Shown here one piece after another: positions 1-11,086 of a DNA stretch of 64,000 bases. Origin of the DNA: Pseudisothecium myosuroides. Lineage: Eukaryota; Streptophyta; Bryopsida; Hypnales; Lembophyllaceae. Below the pieces are notes generated by a model. It was given only the letters and a program-made list of their open reading frames with translations, made no database searches and had not been told where the DNA came from. Location: the NCBI GenBank assembly GCA_951799445.1, contig OX637289.1, forward strand, positions 1,240,001 through 1,304,000, read 5' to 3'. Position numbers and translations under genes: made by a program. How positions within the stretch are numbered: position 1 is the first letter of the stretch; the number at the start of each line of letters is the position of its first letter.

Positions 1-909
1 TCCCCGATCCCTAAAATTTGACTGTGGCACAGCACAGGGTTCGAACAGCATGCGTCACAATCCAATGATGTATCTCAAAATGGGATATTCAGAGAATTAA
101 AAACATTAGTACTTCTTGTGCTTAGTTCCAGCCAGCGGAGATTCTCGACTACATTTGCATGCCTGAGCATGTGAAAAGGCTTAACTACAAATAGATGGGC
201 TAAATACCAAAGCAAAGCATGTGAATCACTGAGAAAAAGACATAAGGAGCTTTACGCAAAAGTCTTACATGAAGTGTTGATGCAAGGCCAACATTAGCCC
301 CGCAAATGACATTGGGAGCAGCAGCAGTAATTGTCTGAGTCTTGGTATCAGGACGACATCTTGAAGGGTGGATTCTCAGGTTTGACTGGACGAAGAAAGC
401 ATAATTGTTAGAAGTGACCGCAACACACAAGCATGGAGGGACAAACAAATTTATATCACACAACCTGATCTGGAGGCAGCAAATGAAAGAAGTTTTGCAC
501 CCTCCCACTAACCGATAAAACTAAAACAGGCAAACCTTTCAGCACCAGTCAGATCGGAATCCCATTACTCAGAATTCTCCACAAAAGTATGCAACTCCTG
601 TCAACATTGCACGCAAAAATGCACATACATAGTCACTTTCACCGTGTGAACAAGGATTGCTTAGGTTACACCTCTGATGCATTCTCTCCATAGAACACAC
701 ACCGGGTGTCACTTAAGCAGCTGATTAATTGAAACTGCACTGGGATTGTTCTGAGTGAAAATCATATGATGTACCTCAAAAATCTCTCTGAAAGAGCCAA
801 TTTTGAAATATCATGATACATCATATGATTGATACTAGGTCTTGTACTACTACCAGCTCAGAAGAGCAGAAGTGTTACTGCATTGCATGAATCTTAAGAA
901 AGCAAACTG
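1..909. other. Non-coding flank downstream of BLOC1S2, with one possible exon
   Basis: No recognisable gene. On the minus strand a 106-bp open stretch at 374-269 has an AG acceptor before it and a GTAAGA donor after it. It would read in a frame containing DTKTQTITAAAPNVICGANV. I do not recognise it; it could be an exon of a gene leaving the window or part of a 3' UTR. The rest is AT-rich and is probably the 3' side of BLOC1S2. Confidence 0.3.
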
Positions 910-1878
910 TTACATGAACTGCCTTCCATGATGGTGAGTACAGGCTATCCTAATCTTGGATTCCAAATTACTCGTATAATTGTCCAGGGTAGACACCACT
1001 GCCTCCAGCTCCGTCACTTCGTGATCAATCTCATCAATCTGTTGAACGTATTCGCTAAACCCCTCGTTCTTCTGCTTCAACCTCTCCACAAACACTCGAA
1101 GCCCTTCGGCGAAGTCGGCTTGGTTGTCATACTCACTGGCCACTCTCAAGTTCATCCTCTCCAAGAGCTCGTATTCACTATTCGCACCCTGCCAACCAAC
1201 AGCCGACCACAAGCCAATTTTCAAACCCTAGAGGACCAAGAAGCCCAAATTGGGCCCCAAACCTTCCACCAGGACTACTGAGTAGGACGTTCTTCTGTCC
1301 AATTCTTTTGATCTAGTACAAGAAGGCTCCAACTGCATATGGGTCCACGATGAAACTCACATCCTGACCGTTTGGCATGTTGAATTCGAAACAATTCTTA
1401 AATCAGAGACCCTCTTGGGGGAATCCAACTCGATCAAAAACGCCATGTTCTTCACTGATTCTGGTGATATAAAATAACGTCCATTTAAATTACATTTTCC
1501 ACAAACACGATCAATCGACCTGAATCCTTGATCTATTAACCGGTGAAACCCTAATTCGCGACCAACGCAAAATTCCCAAAACGGAATCCCTTAATTATAC
1601 TCATCCTTTGTTTGTTTATGTGTGAAAGCCAAGCGAAGGTGAAAGAGCTCAGATCGTAAACTCACCTGAAGCTCTCCTCGCACAAGAGTGGTGACATTAA
1701 GGAAGAGCGTCTGCAATGCCTTGACAAGAGGATCGAAAGAGGCACTCGGCGTCTCGAGTGGAGATGCGGAAGAGGAAGTCTTCGAGGGCGCCGGGATGAT
1801 CGACGGGCTCTCTGTGGCCGGGGCGGATGAAGGAGCACCCTCTGCAGCTGCAACAGAAGCGTCGTCACTGTCCGCCAT
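910..1878 (-). CDS. BLOC1S2: BLOC-1 complex subunit 2 (BLOS2/BLOC1S2), two exons
   Basis: Exon 1 is 1878-1666 and exon 2 is 1188-910, joined in phase 0 across a GTGAGT...GGCAG intron, giving 163 aa. Residues 1-45 are Ala/Ser/Pro-rich and probably disordered. From about residue 47 the BLOS2 coiled-coil domain follows, with DPLVKALQTLFLNVT at the end of exon 1 and ELLERMNLRVASEYD, GLRVFVERLKQK and LDNYTSNLESKI in exon 2. The family is a helical subunit of BLOC-1, which works in endosome-to-vacuole/lysosome sorting; plant BLOC-1 acts with the endosomal system in the cytosol. The chosen start begins MADSDD. An upstream in-frame start at 1923 would add 15 residues and cannot be excluded. The family is usually 130-145 aa, so the excess is the N-terminal tail. 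The introns and reading frame are intact. Confidence 0.9.
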
Positions 1879-1974
1879 GGAAGCTCCAAGAGTGCGAAAT
1901 AAGAAGGGTTTGCGGCACTGCACTAAGCTTAGAGATTTCTACAGCAGTGAAGTCTGTGATGATCCATCTATTTG

Positions 1975-3876
1975 ATTGGAGTGGTAATTTAGGTTTTCTT
2001 TCAATTAGTAGGGCGAACTTCCATGCACCTAGAATTGGCCAAATTCCCAGGCATAAAAGGTAAAAAAAAAGATTTTGGAATTCTACATGGATGTGGCAAT
2101 GGTTTAAGAGGAGAAATGGAATTTTTGACTGATAAAATATTTCAGAAAAAGAATCATAAAAAATAAGAAGTCAACTTCCCCCAAACTGTTTTTTAATCCC
2201 TAAAGGACCAAACACTATTTTTTGACAACATAGTGATTTTGGGCAGCTCACTACAAACAGAGTTTTTATTTTTTTTCTTTGAAATTTTCACAAAATATGT
2301 GCCCGAGGAGTAACTTTAAGGCCCAACAATTTTCATAACTTTTGACTACATGGTTAAAAAGTTATTATATGATATGTCATTTTCATTGGTCGGCGGGCAA
2401 CAAGGGCAGCAAAAAAAAATTCTTTAAAATCAAAAATTTGAAATGGATTCTTTAGATTTATATTTACGTGGGAAGCTTTGAATCATTCCATTCCAATCAT
2501 TGAATCAAAAGTTGTGAGGATTCTTAGTTTGAGGGTAGTTATGGAATCTTTACTCTAAAATAAACTTTGAAGTCCTTTATTTAACTCAATTTTCCAAATT
2601 TTTGGAAAAAACAAACAAACATTGGGTGTATATTGTTTATTACAACATTACAACCGTTGGGATTGGCATTTTTCAATTCTATATCTAAATTCTTAACAAT
2701 TTGGTGTTTTGAATCATTCTCTACCTCTTTCTACTTATTATTTTTTTCCTATATATTGTACAATTCCAAATGAAGTGAAAATTTTCAAGCGTGTAGCCAA
2801 CTTGCCTTGAAGAATGAATCCAAAGAATAACCACCATATTGAAAAAAAATTCATACAAATGTGACCTTGTGAAGTGCAGCTGCCCGGATTTTTGTCAATT
2901 AAAACACTTTTATCTTGCAATCCACACGGTGGAAATTTCTGAAATTTTTTCCTCAACTTCTCAAACTAGTGTACTACAAGATCCAATAGTTACATTTTTC
3001 CAAAAATGTTTTTTTTTTTAAATTTGGTACTTGTATTAGAAATGGCAGTTTTGGAGCGGTTTTGGTGAAAACATAGTCTCTGACCTTTAGGGACTAACAT
3101 TGGACTTGAGCTTTTGAGTTGCTTCTAGTTTGATAACAGAACAAAGCTACTCCAATAATGTAGTTTCTTCCTACTTACATAGGAATGAAAGCATCATTAA
3201 CCCTTACACATTTTAACGTCTAATTTTTAGACAACGAACATATGCATATTCTTGTTTCCTTCTCATTACCACTTGGATGAAAGTCATCCTAATTTGTGGA
3301 GATAGTTTATCAAGTTGTTGTCCTATCTAATATTTGGATTTGGTGTTACTAGAGTACATACATTTTTCTAAAATTACAAATGTGGAAGTATGTCAAGTGG
3401 TTGACCAAGCCAAAATTGCACTAACTCTAGTCCAAAATTGAGTTTCCAAAAATGAAGTCATAAATTTAAAGAACACAAAAATTTCAAAAAATCACCATGT
3501 CAAAAGAACCTCATTACAATTTTACTCAAAAAATGATAATATTTTGTTTGTAATTGAATTTAAAACAAATTTTGAAGTTTCCCTTTCAAAATTTATAAAA
3601 TAATATTGGTGAAAGCATTGTGAATCTAAAACTCAAAATCTGCAACTTTTAAATTTGTATATCAATTCCAAAATATTCTTCCAAATAATACTTTATGATG
3701 ATTTTTCTCAGATCGTCAACTCTGGAGAAAACTCTGTACCTTTGGGGGGTAAAACTTCAACCCAAAGTTTTTCAAAAAAATACAATTGAAAGTATCAATT
3801 CAAAAAAGAGAAATTACAGTTGTAAGAGTACAAAAACCGCAAAAGAGATTGTTGTCGCTATGTTTTCACACATATC
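1975..3876. other. Gene-free AT-rich stretch with repeat relics
   Basis: Beyond the BLOC1S2 5' flank no coding region is supported. A stretch around 2200-2300, with wording such as AAAGGACCAAACA followed by GACAACATAGTGATTTTGGG, recurs in the same orientation at about 50935-51035. This marks it as a decayed dispersed repeat. The small open frames here look like chance openings in AT-rich DNA. Confidence 0.5.
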
Positions 3877-3958
3877 CGTCGCCTAAGAGATTCGAACTCT
3901 TGCGGGGAAACCCCATGTACTTAGCAGGCACACGCCTTAACCACTCGGCCAAAGCGAC
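3877..3958 (-). tRNA. tRNA-Ser-GCU: tRNA-Ser (anticodon GCU)
   Basis: The minus strand folds as an 82-nt type II tRNA without intron. The 7-bp acceptor stem pairs GTCGCTT with AGGCGAC (one G-U) and is followed by discriminator G. The A box reads TGGCCGAGTGG, the anticodon loop CTGCTAA carries GCT, a long variable arm is typical of serine tRNAs, and the B box is GTTCGAATC. CCA is not encoded, as expected for a nuclear tRNA. It serves AGU/AGC serine codons. No strong poly-T terminator directly follows. Confidence 0.93.
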
Positions 3959-5257
3959 AATCCAAGCGAGCCCTAGCCCCATGGCAGGTCAGGCTCTTGA
4001 TGTCCACAGGGCGAACTCTTAACTATTTGAACACACTACCCATTTCATCAACTACACTTATCGCCTCTTCCTTCATTTGGTCTCCTCACAAACAAGCAAA
4101 ACAAACAAGAACTGCAGAGGAATGAGAGGCAGTGCAAGTACGTTAAATTACCTCGAGCTCTTCGTTCTCCACCCCCTTGACGCTTGCATCGATTCCAGTC
4201 TGGAGGATTCTTGGCCGATGCGATGACTCTGAAGCAGCAGGAGTACCTGGGAAATGGGAGCTGAACAAAATTTACAAAATTTAAGGCGTTCAGGTTTCAA
4301 ACGGAACATCAGGAGTGATTACAATGCCAATGAATGATTTCCCTGCCATGCGCTTGACCTAAAACTTTCCGTGACGAAGTTGCAGCAACTCAACGAAGAC
4401 TTCTTACAACACTGAACCCTAAACCAGCTCGTAAAAATCTAGGTAACGGCGATACATTGTCTCCGAAATCTCCCGGCTTACAAGGCGGCTACATCGTTTC
4501 GACTTTCCCGGTGAGAGAGGACTAGACGACCATTGAGCCGCAATGGGGTTTGTTATGCAGAATATTTGAGATTACAATAGTGAGTGGGTTTCACGCGTCG
4601 TTGATCAGGCAAGAATTACTGCTTATCGTTTGGTCCCGCTGCTGTTCTGTGGATTAATGGCCCACCTTAATTTCATGCAGAATCCTGGTAAGTGGTGTGA
4701 AACCTCAAAGGTGACACGGAAGGAACTCGATTGAGAAGGTTAGGAAAGAAGTCCAACAAGTGAAAAGAAACCCCGTGTTAAAATTATTTGAGAAACCCAC
4801 TTTGCTAAGATTATTATCATTAATTGAAGAGAAGTACAGTTCATGAACTCCTGCCAGGAGGGGAAAGACCTCAGATAATCCACTCAAAATAAGCAGACTT
4901 TGTGAAACGCACTACTGTGGTTCCACTGGCTACATTTGTAACTTCGGAATGCACTAGCTGCACATAATATACCGTAACAAAGGGCAAGAGTCATATTTTT
5001 GAAGGTGCATAGAACATGAAACACATTCAGGGTAAACGAGGACATGATTAGCAGCAATGCAGCAAACAGAAAAAATTGACAACAGTTTCCAAGTTCCTGC
5101 AAGTGATCGTCCATCATCTGTAGAACTTTTGTATGCCAATTGAAACTGAAGAACCAAATCTCTGCTGACTTCCAACTGTTGACATAAAAAGCTCTTTCTG
5201 GATTGCTCCCTTGAAATAGGGAAAGATTCTTTACACTGTGCAATGAATTCAATATTT
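3959..5257. other. Intergenic stretch with a weak exon candidate
   Basis: A 95-bp minus-strand segment at 4246-4152 is bounded by AG and GTAATT and open for 31 codons (start TPAASESSHRPRILQTG, end KGVENEELE). Its composition looks coding, but I could not join it convincingly to other exons and do not recognise it. The segment 4700-5257 is the 3' flank of the Hikeshi-like gene; its minus-strand open frames have no recognisable content. Confidence 0.3.
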
Positions 5258-7055
5258 CTAAGCGGCAAGTAGGCGATTCACGTATTCAGGATCCCTCTGT
5301 GACCTTTCCTCGAACTTCTTGTACCACTGCTCAAAAATACCTCGTGGGACAGCGAGGTGGTTATCCTGGACATGGCAAAAGGACTGCATGAAGTTGAATA
5401 AGTTGCGTCCCACATTCAAGGCCACTTGCTCCAGCTGCCTGTGTCGCCCTACATTGAGAGCCGGAAGAGAGGCGGAGTCTTCAATGGCAACCCCAATTTT
5501 AGCGGTAACAGGTCGAGAAGTGGAACCGATCAGATTCATCTGGCTAGAAGACGTTGGCCACAACAGTGCCAGCACGGACGAAGGACAAGCCCTGGTTACA
5601 CCACCTCGAAATTGGAAAGTAGAACCTGGAGATTGGACGTATACTGCTACCGCTTTGTCAGGTGGAATGGACGCCTCGTCGAAGAGATAAATGCACATCT
5701 CAGTCACTTGATCGTACGCTTCACCTATTTTCAAAAGAGAAAACAAAATCAAATATTACCTTGTCTGAGCTACTTTCCACATTAACACTAGAAACAATTA
5801 CGACTATAGAGGATTCGGAGGAAGAAACCTAGCATATTATACGGCTTCTTCCTCCAGATCCCATGCTTTAAAAAGGTCTGAGGATACAGATCCCAACCCT
5901 AATTTCAAAGTGTTCTTCAAAGACCGTCGTAAATCACGAGCCCTATGGAGCAGAGCAAGTAGGGTTTGTGATAAGTCCAAAACAGTCCCTCGGCAGTGCG
6001 GATTGTCTTGCTTAGAGTCTAAATTTCATATCAAAAGGCCCAAACAGTTCTGTACACTTCGGATAAGAGATTCTGCACGGCCAGTTCTCTTTAATGTTCC
6101 TGTCGCCGCAATGTTCGTGTTAACCTTGAACTGCTCGCCTTAGTACAAACTAGAACTCCGAGTTGTCTTACATTTAGTAACCCTAATTAGTAATATCCTG
6201 ATGCAATCCAAATCACATAATTTTCGGCCATATCGTGTAAACTTCGGGTCACTCCATGAAACCTCACTGGCCATCTCACGACTACAAAAATTCGGCAATT
6301 TCAACACGATTGTGGCAAACTCACCTACAAAGATGTCCATGTTGAGAAGCCATTTCTGGCTGTCCACCTGCGTGAAGTTGGAGGAGTCCAGTGGATAGCT
6401 TCGATTCGGAAAGAGAACCCCAAAAATATGTGTAGGGACGATTGCCTGGCCTACAAAAGTACCTGACACAATCTCCAATCGCCCAGCTCTTTCATCAATA
6501 TGAGATATCGCCCGTTTTTTCCTCCTCACAACAGATTCATCGATGTCCTCTCCGACCGCTGAAGGCTCCGATGGTGCAAATTCTCGACGAGCATGGGTCA
6601 AAGATGGTCCAACTTCTGCATAGTAAAACAGTCCATGTTATTAAACCCTAAAGCAACAAGGATTCATGGTTATAAACAACCAATTCGATTGTGCAAAAGT
6701 ATAAATTCAGGTGGGGCCAAAATTTACATCACTGGAATCAGTGCATGACATTGAATGTGTTTTGTCAGAAAATAAATTGGACAAATGAAAGCAACGACAC
6801 GACCTACTCAAAACAGCTAAAAAGAATGAGGCAGAATTTGGACTTCTTTGTCTAATTCTCTGCTACAAAGTGAGACTTCTAGAATCAGCCCTAAGTTAGA
6901 AGCTTCCAAATGTCCCACGTCAATCAACATTCTGAGTCTAACACAAGAAATTCAAATTGAATGTGACAAGAAACTGAGTTGCCCTCGAGTCCAGAATCAC
7001 TGAACTGACCTGAAGCTCTCTGTACAAAAATTTGAGCTGGTTGCCGAGTCGCCAT
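5258..7055 (-). CDS. Hikeshi / OPI10 (DUF775) family protein with N-terminal extension
   Basis: Exons 7055-7010, 6615-6325 and 5724-5258 join in frame (codons split after base 1 at both junctions), giving 267 aa. From about residue 77 the protein is a full Hikeshi domain: IFGVLFPNRSYPLD, then GEAYDQVTEMCIYLF, PPDKAVAVYVQSPGS, KIGVAIEDSASLPALN, NLFNFMQSFCHV and the C-terminal WYKKFEERSQRDPEYVN. Hikeshi carries Hsp70 into the nucleus during heat stress by binding FG nucleoporins; plants have Hikeshi-like proteins with this role. Family members are about 200 aa and plant ones typically begin at M-F-G-V. Here that Met is Ile, and exons 1-2 supply about 76 extra residues (MATRQPAQIFVQRASE, then the basic VVRRKKRAIS). 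These extra exons are duplicated elsewhere in the window. The extension could be real, mis-spliced, or a fusion created by rearrangement. Confidence 0.85.
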
Positions 7056-7875
7056 GTACACCCTAACGCATGCGTCGTAGAGCAGGCTAAGAATTTTCAA
7101 GTAACGTGAACCTAATTGCCCACCTCAAATTTCAGAGGTGGCATTCAATTTCGGCAAAATTGACTCAATCAGTAATGAACAACTCCCTTCGATCCCGAAT
7201 GACCCAAAACCTCTCACGCAACCCTCAAAACGAGCTTGTCGACGCTCGATGCCGGATACCACCTTCTACGGTGACTATTTCCAAACGAAGCAAGTGAAAT
7301 TGAAAACTCCGTTCAATATAATTTCAGAATCCCAAAACATGAAACTTCTCTTTCCATCAGACAACCAATTGTAATCAAACTTTCAAAAGAATCTCGTCGC
7401 GTCTAATCACATTCGAAACGACAGAAGTGAACAAACTCTCCAGATTGCGAATATTCTCCAGATAGGGGACGTAATATTTTCCTAAACCTCAAAGCAAAAA
7501 TTCTCAGGAATGTGATCACAATCGCGAGGACCGACTAAATCTTCCTCAAAAGACCATAAACCTTGCCGTAAAAACAGAGCACCGCTCAGCCTTCAGAGTA
7601 ATCTGACGAAAAATTCAAAAGCCCCGATCTCTGGAGTGTCACAAATAGCTACAACGGGTTCATGAGAGCTGCAATTCGCAGAGAGAATTCCCGAGAGGCA
7701 CAATTCCGAGGAGCGAGGGAAGTGAAATTCACAAGGACCAGGAGCTCCGCCGCGCAACCCCAGAATGCAATCGCTCCCGGCAGTGCCTGAAATTTTTTTT
7801 TAGTACAACAAGTCTCTCAGAGCAGCAGAAATGGAGAGAAATTTTTCTCCAACAGGAGAGAAATGGAGAGAAGAA
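7056..7875. other. Upstream flank of the Hikeshi-like gene
   Basis: No gene supported. The first part is presumably the promoter and 5' UTR of the minus-strand gene. Near 7840-7865 the sequence TTCTCCAACAGGAGAGAAAT occurs; its reverse complement lies near 15700 at the breakpoint of another duplicated piece, suggesting a shared rearrangement or transposon end. Confidence 0.4.
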
Positions 7876-7988
7876 CATCTGTTGTGAGGAGGAAAAAACG
7901 GGCGATCTCTCATACTTCTGATGAAAGAGCTGGGCAATTGGAGATTGTGTCAGGTACTTTTGTAGGCCAGGCAATCATCCCAACACAT
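7876..7988 (+). pseudogene. Partial copy of Hikeshi-gene exon 2 (fragment)
   Basis: Translates to SVVRRKKRAIS, then SDERAGQLEIVSGTFVGQA, nearly identical to the exon-2-encoded part of the minus-strand gene at 6325-6615. Similarity stops after an ACACAT, exactly where the intact gene continues into IFGVLF. The copy lacks the Hikeshi domain. It is a broken gene piece in inverted orientation to the intact gene; the matching exon-1 piece lies 7 kb away at 14968-15690. Confidence 0.75.
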
Positions 7989-8054
7989 GATACAAAAATC
8001 GATTACAACATTAAGTACCAAGAGAATTCGATTGATGTCACCTCGTCACCTGAT

Positions 8055-8135
8055 ACACAGTAAGCACCGGTGCTCACCGTTTCATCCTGATTCACAGTAA
8101 GCACCTGTGCTCACCGGTGCTGTCCAAAGTAAGCA
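8055..8135. repeat. Short palindromic repeats around AAGCACCGGTGCTCACC
   Basis: The core AGTAAGCACCGGTGCTCACC or a close variant recurs about three times in 80 bp. AGCACCGGTGCT is itself a perfect palindrome. Function unknown; it could be a decayed transposon end. Confidence 0.55.
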
Positions 8136-8174
8136 CCGGTTCAAAACCCACTAGGACCCACTATAGGACCTACT

Positions 8175-9567
8175 AAGCCTCCAGAAGAACTCTGGCCTGT
8201 TCCTTCGCATAGTCAAGCTCCTCCTGGAAGATCTCGTCACTGAGATGCATACCAAAAGCCATGAAAAATATATACTCCCAAGCTGTACGCAGTGACCCTT
8301 GTGGCATCCAAGTGATGCTTACCACCACCTCCTCCGTGGGGATCTCATGGATGGAGCCATTGAAGACATAAGCTCCATCTGCCAACAACCGCTTCACCAA
8401 CTCTCTGTCAACTCCAATTAGTTGCCAATCGTCAACTGCAATTCCCTTGACGTAGTCACACCAAGTCTCAGGTCCCTTGGTCCTCCCCAAACCAACTTCC
8501 ATGGCACTTCGTGCCAAAGTAAGCGCCACTCGCAACTTGACCTTGTTGGAGAGCTCTACACCCTTCTTCAAAAGGGCGCTCATGGAGCGAAGATGATTCT
8601 TGCAGTGTGTGTAGTGCCCCTCCACCTCTACCTCTTCAAATCCAAAATCTCCAGCTCGGCGGCCACTAACTTTGCATTCGTGCGGTCCAATTTTCAACGG
8701 AAGCTCTCCTCAATCTCCTTGCGTGCCTGACTGATAGCTTGCCGGTTGTCCTCCTGACACTTGTTGAGGAGTGCCATCACTTCAAAAAGTGAAACCTCCT
8801 TCTCTAACACTGTGGCCTTCTGTGCCTGGAGTTGCCCTACCAAGCCCTTAAGGTAGGAACACCCATAAGAGTTAGTTTAAGGGTTTTGAACATGATGAAT
8901 ATTAATAAACATCTAGCAAAGTATAGGATCCTATTAGCAACAAAATAATAACAAGTTTGCACTTTCGAATGTATTATTTGGATATTGTGAGAATATATTG
9001 TGAATTTTTAAAGAGCAAACTACCATTGTACCCATAACTAACACTAAGGTTTCATGTTCACACGTTGCACATCCTTGTAATTACATCTATTCATTTCCAC
9101 AGATTTTCCTAAATTTCAAAGGTGATGGTTATGGGTGCTCATACCTTAGTAGGGTCAGTGGCTTCAATCAATACCACCCCCTTGCTAGGGGCTAAGTCGT
9201 TGTAGGACTTCGTACTCTCTGGTATCATCCTCCCAACCACCTCACCCATATCCAGGTGAGGTAAATAGGGCCCCCACTCCTGCATAGACTCCTTGGTGCA
9301 TTGCTGCAACCAGCCTTCCGTGATTCGCCCCTAAGTTGGGACCTCTTGGAGCCTCTTGAGCGGCTTCTCCACAAAGACCACCTCCACATTGGCTAGGCTT
9401 TTGAACGTATCTGGGTCAATATCTATGATCTCCACGTCTTCGGCACCTGCTCCAACTTCAGCGCTGCCAGAAGCTCCTCCATCACCTCCATTAGTCCCAA
9501 CCCAGGTGGCTTGCCCACCTCTGCCACCTCTCTTAGACCGACTCTTGTTCTTCTTAGAACGCACCAT
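8175..9567 (-). pseudogene. Degenerate gene of unknown family, interrupted by a MITE
   Basis: Starting at 9567 the minus strand reads a basic N-terminus (MVRSKKNKSRSKRGGRGG), a Gly/Ala-rich linker, then VEIIDIDPDTFKSLANVEVV. An in-frame TAG stop follows after QEVPT (near 9333), and the same frame stays open through GRMIPESTKSYNDLAPS to DPTK. There a 296-bp MITE (8851-9146) is inserted; without it the frame continues GLVGQLQAQKATVLEKEV. After EEIEE-like coiled-coil sequence (IEESFR) the frame ends in TGA, and coding potential continues in another frame to the end at 8175 (WCDYVKGIAVDDWQLIGVD, TAWEYIFFMAFGMHL). I do not recognise the family. It may be a lineage-specific or transposon-derived gene. 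One stop, at least one frameshift and the MITE argue that it is dead, unless the MITE is spliced out. Confidence 0.6.
8851..9146. mobile_element. MITE, family with AGGTAKGARCACCCATAA termini (copy 1)
   Basis: Inverted termini AGGTAGGAACACCCATAA and, reading inward from the other end, AGGTATGAGCACCCATAA. TA lies on both sides, consistent with a 2-bp TA target duplication. A second copy of similar length and internal sequence lies at 23356-23669. There is no coding capacity. It sits inside the open frame of the unknown pseudogene and, by chance, has GGTATG near one end and CTTAAG near the other, so gene finders may call it an intron. Confidence 0.8.
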
Positions 9568-9759
9568 CTCAACACCTGCAAGGTTTCACATACAGGAATA
9601 ATTAATTACTTAATAACTGGAATCACAAGGCCCTCCAAAATTTCTCATACAGCCTCCAATTCTTGCCATCAAAGCTCAAAGACCTGATCACACTCCTTAA
9701 TTATTGTACAGAACTATTCGAGTGTCAATAATCAGCCTTTGCACAAACTCAAAACACAC

Positions 9760-10375
9760 ACTAACTTAATTGAAAACAGAGAAAGCTATCGCCTGAACAA
9801 CCCTAATTGAAAACAGATAAAAGCTCCGAAGCTCTCGTGTGAACAGCACTAACAATTGAAAACACATAAAGCTCTCACGTGTGAATAGCCCTAATTGAAA
9901 ACAGAAAATAAAAGCTATTGCCACTATAAGAAACCCGCGTTTTAGGTGATGTTAGTATAATTTTAGGAGACGGATTTTAGTGGACGTCCGAAAAAACAAC
10001 TTGTGTTTTTATGTCACGAATAACGTCCAATGTAACATCTAGATGTTACATTGGACGTTATTTGTGACATAAAAACACAAGTTGTTTTTTCGGACGTCCA
10101 CTAAAATCCGTCTCCTAAAATTATACTAACGTCACCTAAAACGCGGGTTTCTTATAGCATGCGTGACAACCCTAATTGAGAATTAGGTAATGCTAACGCT
10201 CTTGTGTGTGAACAACTCTAATTGAAAACTACATAAAGGTAAAGCTCTCGCGTGAACAGCACTAACTGAAAGCTTTCAGTTAAAGTTAAAGCTCTGGATT
10301 AGTGAACAACCCTAATTAAAAACAGATAACTTAAAGCTCTAAAGCTCTCGTATGAACAACAGTTAAGGTAACTGG
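9760..10375. repeat. Degenerate tandem repeat (about 45-bp units), split by a MITE
   Basis: A phrase of the type AAAGCTCTCGTGTGAACA followed by CCCTAATTGAAAACAGATAA recurs at least seven times with substitutions and small indels. A palindromic MITE (9922-10159) is inserted inside the array. The units have no conserved reading frame. Confidence 0.7.
9922..10159. mobile_element. Palindromic CACTA-type MITE (copy 1)
   Basis: The element is an almost perfect inverted repeat of about 115-bp arms. It begins CACTATAAGAAACCCGCG and ends CGCGGGTTTCTTATAGCA. The start resembles CACTA (En/Spm) termini. TGC lies on both sides as a 3-bp target duplication, which fits CACTA. The terminal TG expected at the far end has mutated to CA. 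A related element is at 50557-50719. Confidence 0.8.
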
Positions 10376-10534
10376 GCAACTACAGGTAACTAAATAACTG
10401 CAGGCACACCACCAGACTCACGAGAGCGATATTCTGAAGGACTATAGGAATTCTATTAACTTATTTATGGTAAGAAAGATTACAATCCACGTACAAGATA
10501 CCAACGCTCCATGCTTTCACTCCTGCGCTGGACC

Positions 10535-10650
10535 CATAAGACACTACTAAACCCTGACAAGTCTTAAACTCTGACAAGCGTGAGACTAAACCCTGACAAG
10601 GACTAATAAGCTTGAACCCTGACAAGGACTAAACCTTGACAAGTCTGCGA
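10535..10650. repeat. Short tandem repeat of CTAAACCCTGACAAG type
   Basis: ACCCTGACAAG or a one-base variant recurs about six times with spacers of 4-18 bp. No coding potential. Confidence 0.6.
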
Positions 10651-11086
10651 GCACATGCACAAATCACAAGGAACTTTCACTGCTGGAGAAAGCATAACTT
10701 ACGAGTCAAAAGCGAGGTGGCCAACAGCGGAGGAAGACTGTAGCCACGAAACGTGCGAGAAAAGACGAGGGGGGGAGCTCCTCGTCTTAAAGGCGCTGGC
10801 TGCCCTCCTTAAATCCTAAACCCTGAACTGGGCGGAGGGTCTCAAGCCTCAATAGTAAGGGTATCAACAGCACAAGTAGGCGGGGCTACGACGTTCTCAA
10901 TCGAGTTCCCAGTGTGACTTTGTTCAATAGCACGAGAACGCGTTCCCCTGGATGGCAAGCGTCGCTCCGAAGTATGCGAGATACAAAATTTTGTTCACTA
11001 CAACTTCCTCATGGATTGATTGTAGCTCGGCGTTGTCATCTTAGAGTCTTTCTCTTTTTATGCAATGCATGGAATCCTCTGTCTCA

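Noticed and set aside
5319..5785. Plus-strand open frames over the last Hikeshi exon
   Set aside because: Antisense shadows of a recognised protein.
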